7,754 bases of DNA from Gammaproteobacteria bacterium (lineage in GTDB: Bacteria; Pseudomonadota; Gammaproteobacteria; Steroidobacterales; Steroidobacteraceae), in NCBI GenBank assembly GCA_019242385.1, contig JAFAVO010000027.1, positions 1 to 7,754 on the forward strand. The letters are read 5' to 3'. The notes under the pieces are model-generated. The model was not told the origin of the DNA and made no database searches. It worked only from the letters and a program-made list of their open reading frames with translations. Below, one piece after another: positions 6,072 to 7,754 of this stretch. The position numbers and the translations under genes were made by a program. Every line of letters starts with the position of its first letter. The stretch's first letter is position 1.

Positions 6072-7193
6072 TCAGCGCGCAGAGGGTGACCGGCTTCGCG
6101 TTCCGGCAGGAATCTGCTGGGTGATGCAGTGGATGTTTCCGCCGCCGAGCAGAATCTCGCGGGACGGAACGCCCACCACGCGCCGCCCTGGAAAGAGCCG
6201 CTTCAGGCGTGCGGCGGCTGCAGCATCGGTGCGGGCGTCGAGCAACGGCATCACGATCCCGCCATTGGCGATGTAGAAGTTCACATAGGTCGCCGCCAGA
6301 CGCTCGCCGGCAAGGCGCGGCCGGCTGCCTTCTCGCGGAATGATGCCCGCGGCCTCGTGCGCGCGCATACGCAGAGGTCCGGGCATCGGCAGGCGCACCA
6401 CCCGCACACGCCGGCCCCGGGCATCGCGCGCGTCCTGCAGCCGCTCGAGCGCATCGAGTGACCTGGCGTACTGCGGATCGCGCCGCCGGTCCGTCCAGGT
6501 GAGACAGACGACTCCCGGCCGCACGAAGCAGGCGAGATCGTCGATGTGGCCGCCGGTCTCATCGTCCACCACGCCCTTGCCGAGCCAGAGGATCTGCGTG
6601 ACTCCGAGGTACTCGCGCAGATGCCGCTCGATATCGGCGCGCTCGAAGCGCGGATTGCGGTTCGGGTTGAGCAGACACTCCTCGGTGACGAGCGCGGTAC
6701 CCTCCCCGTCGACGTGGATGGCGCCGCCTTCGTTCACCATGGGCGCGCGATAGCGCTCGAGGCACTCGGTCTCGAGCACCTTGCGTGCCACCAGGTCGTC
6801 CTGGTCCCAGGGAAAGTACAAGCCGCCGTTCAAGCCGCCCCAGGCGTTGAAGTGCCAGTCGACGCCGCGCACCACGCCACGGTCGTTCACGACACAGGTC
6901 GGACCGACATCGCGCATCCACGCATCATCGTGCGCCATCTCGAGCACCCGCACCTGCTCAGGCAGCAGCGCACGTGCCGCGGCGTAGTGTGCACTCGAGG
7001 CCCCCACCGTCACCGGCTCGAACCGCGCAATCGCCGTGGCGACCTGCGCGAACGCCAGCTGCGCGGGACGTGCCGCCTCGCGCCAGTTGTCGGGGCGCTC
7101 CGGCCACAGCATCCAGCAACCGGCATGCGGCTCGAATTCCCCGGGCATGCGAAAGCCGTCCGCGGCGGGCGTGCTCGCGAGGGTGCGGGTCAT
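6072..7193 (-). CDS. aguA: Agmatine deiminase
   Basis: This cytoplasmic enzyme converts agmatine and water to N-carbamoylputrescine and ammonia, a step in making putrescine from arginine. The 373 residues match the usual family length. The ATG at 7193 is preferred over an in-frame start 21 codons upstream because the family normally begins shortly before MPGEFEPHAGCWMLWP (16-31), and because this ATG overlaps the stop of the upstream permease gene. Family motifs appear in order: DDAWMRDVGP (89-98), FNAWGGLNGGLYFPWD (115-130), NEGGAIHVDGEGT (154-166), TEECLLNPNRNP (170-181), DDETGGHIDDLACF (210-223), YVNFYIANGG (303-312) and GGGNIHCITQQIP (350-362). Cys356 is the expected nucleophile, with His216 and acidic residues Asp95 and Glu155 completing the amidinotransferase-fold site. 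This is better than a generic Porphyromonas-type peptidylarginine deiminase match because the whole sequence follows the agmatine form and it has no signal peptide. The aguB gene for N-carbamoylputrescine amidase, often a neighbour, is not in this window. Confidence 0.95.
   Translation of the reverse strand: MTRTLASTPAADGFRMPGEFEPHAGCWMLWPERPDNWREAARPAQLAFAQVATAIARFEPVTVGASSAHYAAARALLPEQVRVLEMAHDDAWMRDVGPTCVVNDRGVVRGVDWHFNAWGGLNGGLYFPWDQDDLVARKVLETECLERYRAPMVNEGGAIHVDGEGTALVTEECLLNPNRNPRFERADIERHLREYLGVTQILWLGKGVVDDETGGHIDDLACFVRPGVVCLTWTDRRRDPQYARSLDALERLQDARDARGRRVRVVRLPMPGPLRMRAHEAAGIIPREGSRPRLAGERLAATYVNFYIANGGIVMPLLDARTDAAAAARLKRLFPGRRVVGVPSREILLGGGNIHCITQQIPAGTRSRSPSAR
7190..7193 (-). 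promoter_or_regulatory. ATGA stop-start overlap coupling the permease and aguA
   Basis: Read leftward, the ATG of aguA (7193-7191) overlaps the TGA stop of the permease (7192-7190). No Shine-Dalgarno is visible just before this ATG, so aguA is probably translated by ribosomes finishing the permease. This decides the aguA start and shows that the two genes share a transcript. Confidence 0.85.
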
Positions 7194-7754
7194 CGACGCA
7201 GACGGCTGTGGCGGAATCCGTAGAACGCGTAGATGGACATGCCGAGGATGGTCCACACGACCAGGCGGATCCAGGTCTCATTGGACAGTGCCAGGGTCAT
7301 GCCGAGACAGACCAGTGCGCCGAGCGTGCAGGTGACCGGCGCCCACGGCACCCGGAATGGCCGGTAGGCGTCGGGCCGGGTCCTGCGCAGCACCAACACC
7401 CCGACGCAGACCACCGCAAAAGCCAGCAGGATGCCGATGGAGATCAGGTCGGCGAGCACATCGAGGGGAAAGACCGCGGCAATCAACGCCGCGCCAATTC
7501 CGGTCAACACCGTGGCAACGTGCGGCGTCTTGAAGCGGGGGTGACAGCGGCTGATGAGCGGCGGCAGCAGGCCATCGTCGGCCATCGACAGCAGAATGCG
7601 CGGTTGGCCGAGGAGCGAGGTGAGGATGACCGAGGTCATGCCGGCGATCACCCCCACCTTGAGCAACGGCGCGAGCCACGCGAGTTGCGGATGCGCATCG
7701 AGCGCCACCGCCACCGGCGCGTCCGAGTCCAGCTTGTGATACGGCAGCATCCCG
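7190..7754 (-). CDS. APC-superfamily amino acid permease, CAT-like, C-terminal part (5' end outside window)
   Basis: The frame is open to the right edge, so only the last 187 residues are seen; the ATG at 7750 is an internal methionine. The visible part matches the C-terminal half of cationic amino acid transporter-type permeases (YhdG/CAT group). After a periplasmic stretch containing LPYHKLDSDAPVAVAL comes a helix ending in TSVILTSLLGQPRILLSMA, then the conserved cytoplasmic loop DGLLPP...HPRFKTPHVATVL. Two helices with LISIGILLAFAVVCVGVLVL follow, then the RRTRPDAYRPFRVPWAP loop and two final helices ending in the basic HSRLRR tail. About five membrane segments are visible, as expected for the end of a 12-14 helix inner-membrane carrier. 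Its stop overlaps the aguA start, so its substrate is plausibly arginine, agmatine or another basic amino acid or amine. The substrate is inferred from context only, because the substrate-binding helices lie outside the window. Confidence 0.9.
   Translation of the reverse strand, partial: GMLPYHKLDSDAPVAVALDAHPQLAWLAPLLKVGVIAGMTSVILTSLLGQPRILLSMADDGLLPPLISRCHPRFKTPHVATVLTGIGAALIAAVFPLDVLADLISIGILLAFAVVCVGVLVLRRTRPDAYRPFRVPWAPVTCTLGALVCLGMTLALSNETWIRLVVWTILGMSIYAFYGFRHSRLRR

Noticed and set aside
6067..6081. Perfect inverted repeat (5-bp stem, 5-base loop) spanning the aguA stop codon, as a possible terminator
   Set aside because: The stem is short and no T-tract follows in the direction of transcription. 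In DNA this GC-rich such a repeat is expected by chance.
1..7754. Horizontal transfer, mobile elements, CRISPR or defence system
   Set aside because: Base composition and codon use look uniform across all six genes. There are no transposase, integrase, direct repeats or tRNA, and every gene belongs to a recognisable household or exported-enzyme family.

Overview
This is a dense, GC-rich chromosomal window. It holds six protein-coding genes, the two at the edges incomplete, with almost no intergenic DNA (81, 19 and 38 bp gaps, plus two overlaps). I see no tRNA, rRNA, CRISPR array, insertion sequence or phage gene. Four things suggest a Gram-negative gammaproteobacterium of the Xanthomonadales/Nevskiales/Steroidobacterales kind: strong G/C bias at third codon positions, Sec signal peptides on three proteins, a periplasmic PQQ dehydrogenase, and a secreted subtilase with a GlyGly-CTERM-like tail. 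That placement is an inference from gene content, not a phylogenetic result.

Left part (1-3995). A patatin-like phospholipase with a signal peptide reads leftward off the window edge. Its last visible residues look like the start of a POTRA domain, as in PlpD-type (type Vd) self-secreted patatins. An 81-bp divergent intergenic region with a symmetric AT-rich -10-like element separates it from a rightward two-gene unit. That unit is a signal-peptide-bearing PQQ-dependent dehydrogenase of the membrane glucose dehydrogenase (Gcd) sequence family, lacking the Gcd membrane domain, followed after 19 bp by a small inner-membrane TPR protein.

Right part (3975-7754). Three genes read leftward: the C-terminal part of an APC/CAT-type amino acid permease, agmatine deiminase (aguA), whose start overlaps the permease stop as ATGA, and after 38 bp a secreted S8 serine protease with a propeptide, a PKD-like domain and a C-terminal sorting tail. 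The protease and TPR genes converge and overlap by 21 bp at their 3' ends.

The genes fall into two functional themes. One is cell-envelope or exported enzymes: the patatin, PQQ dehydrogenase and protease. The other is uptake and catabolism of arginine-related amines: permease plus AguA. I found no clear new multi-gene system. The points most worth a second look are the probable type Vd patatin, the anchorless Gcd-like dehydrogenase paired with a TPR protein, the sorting tail of the protease with its extension into the convergent gene, and the permease-aguA coupling.
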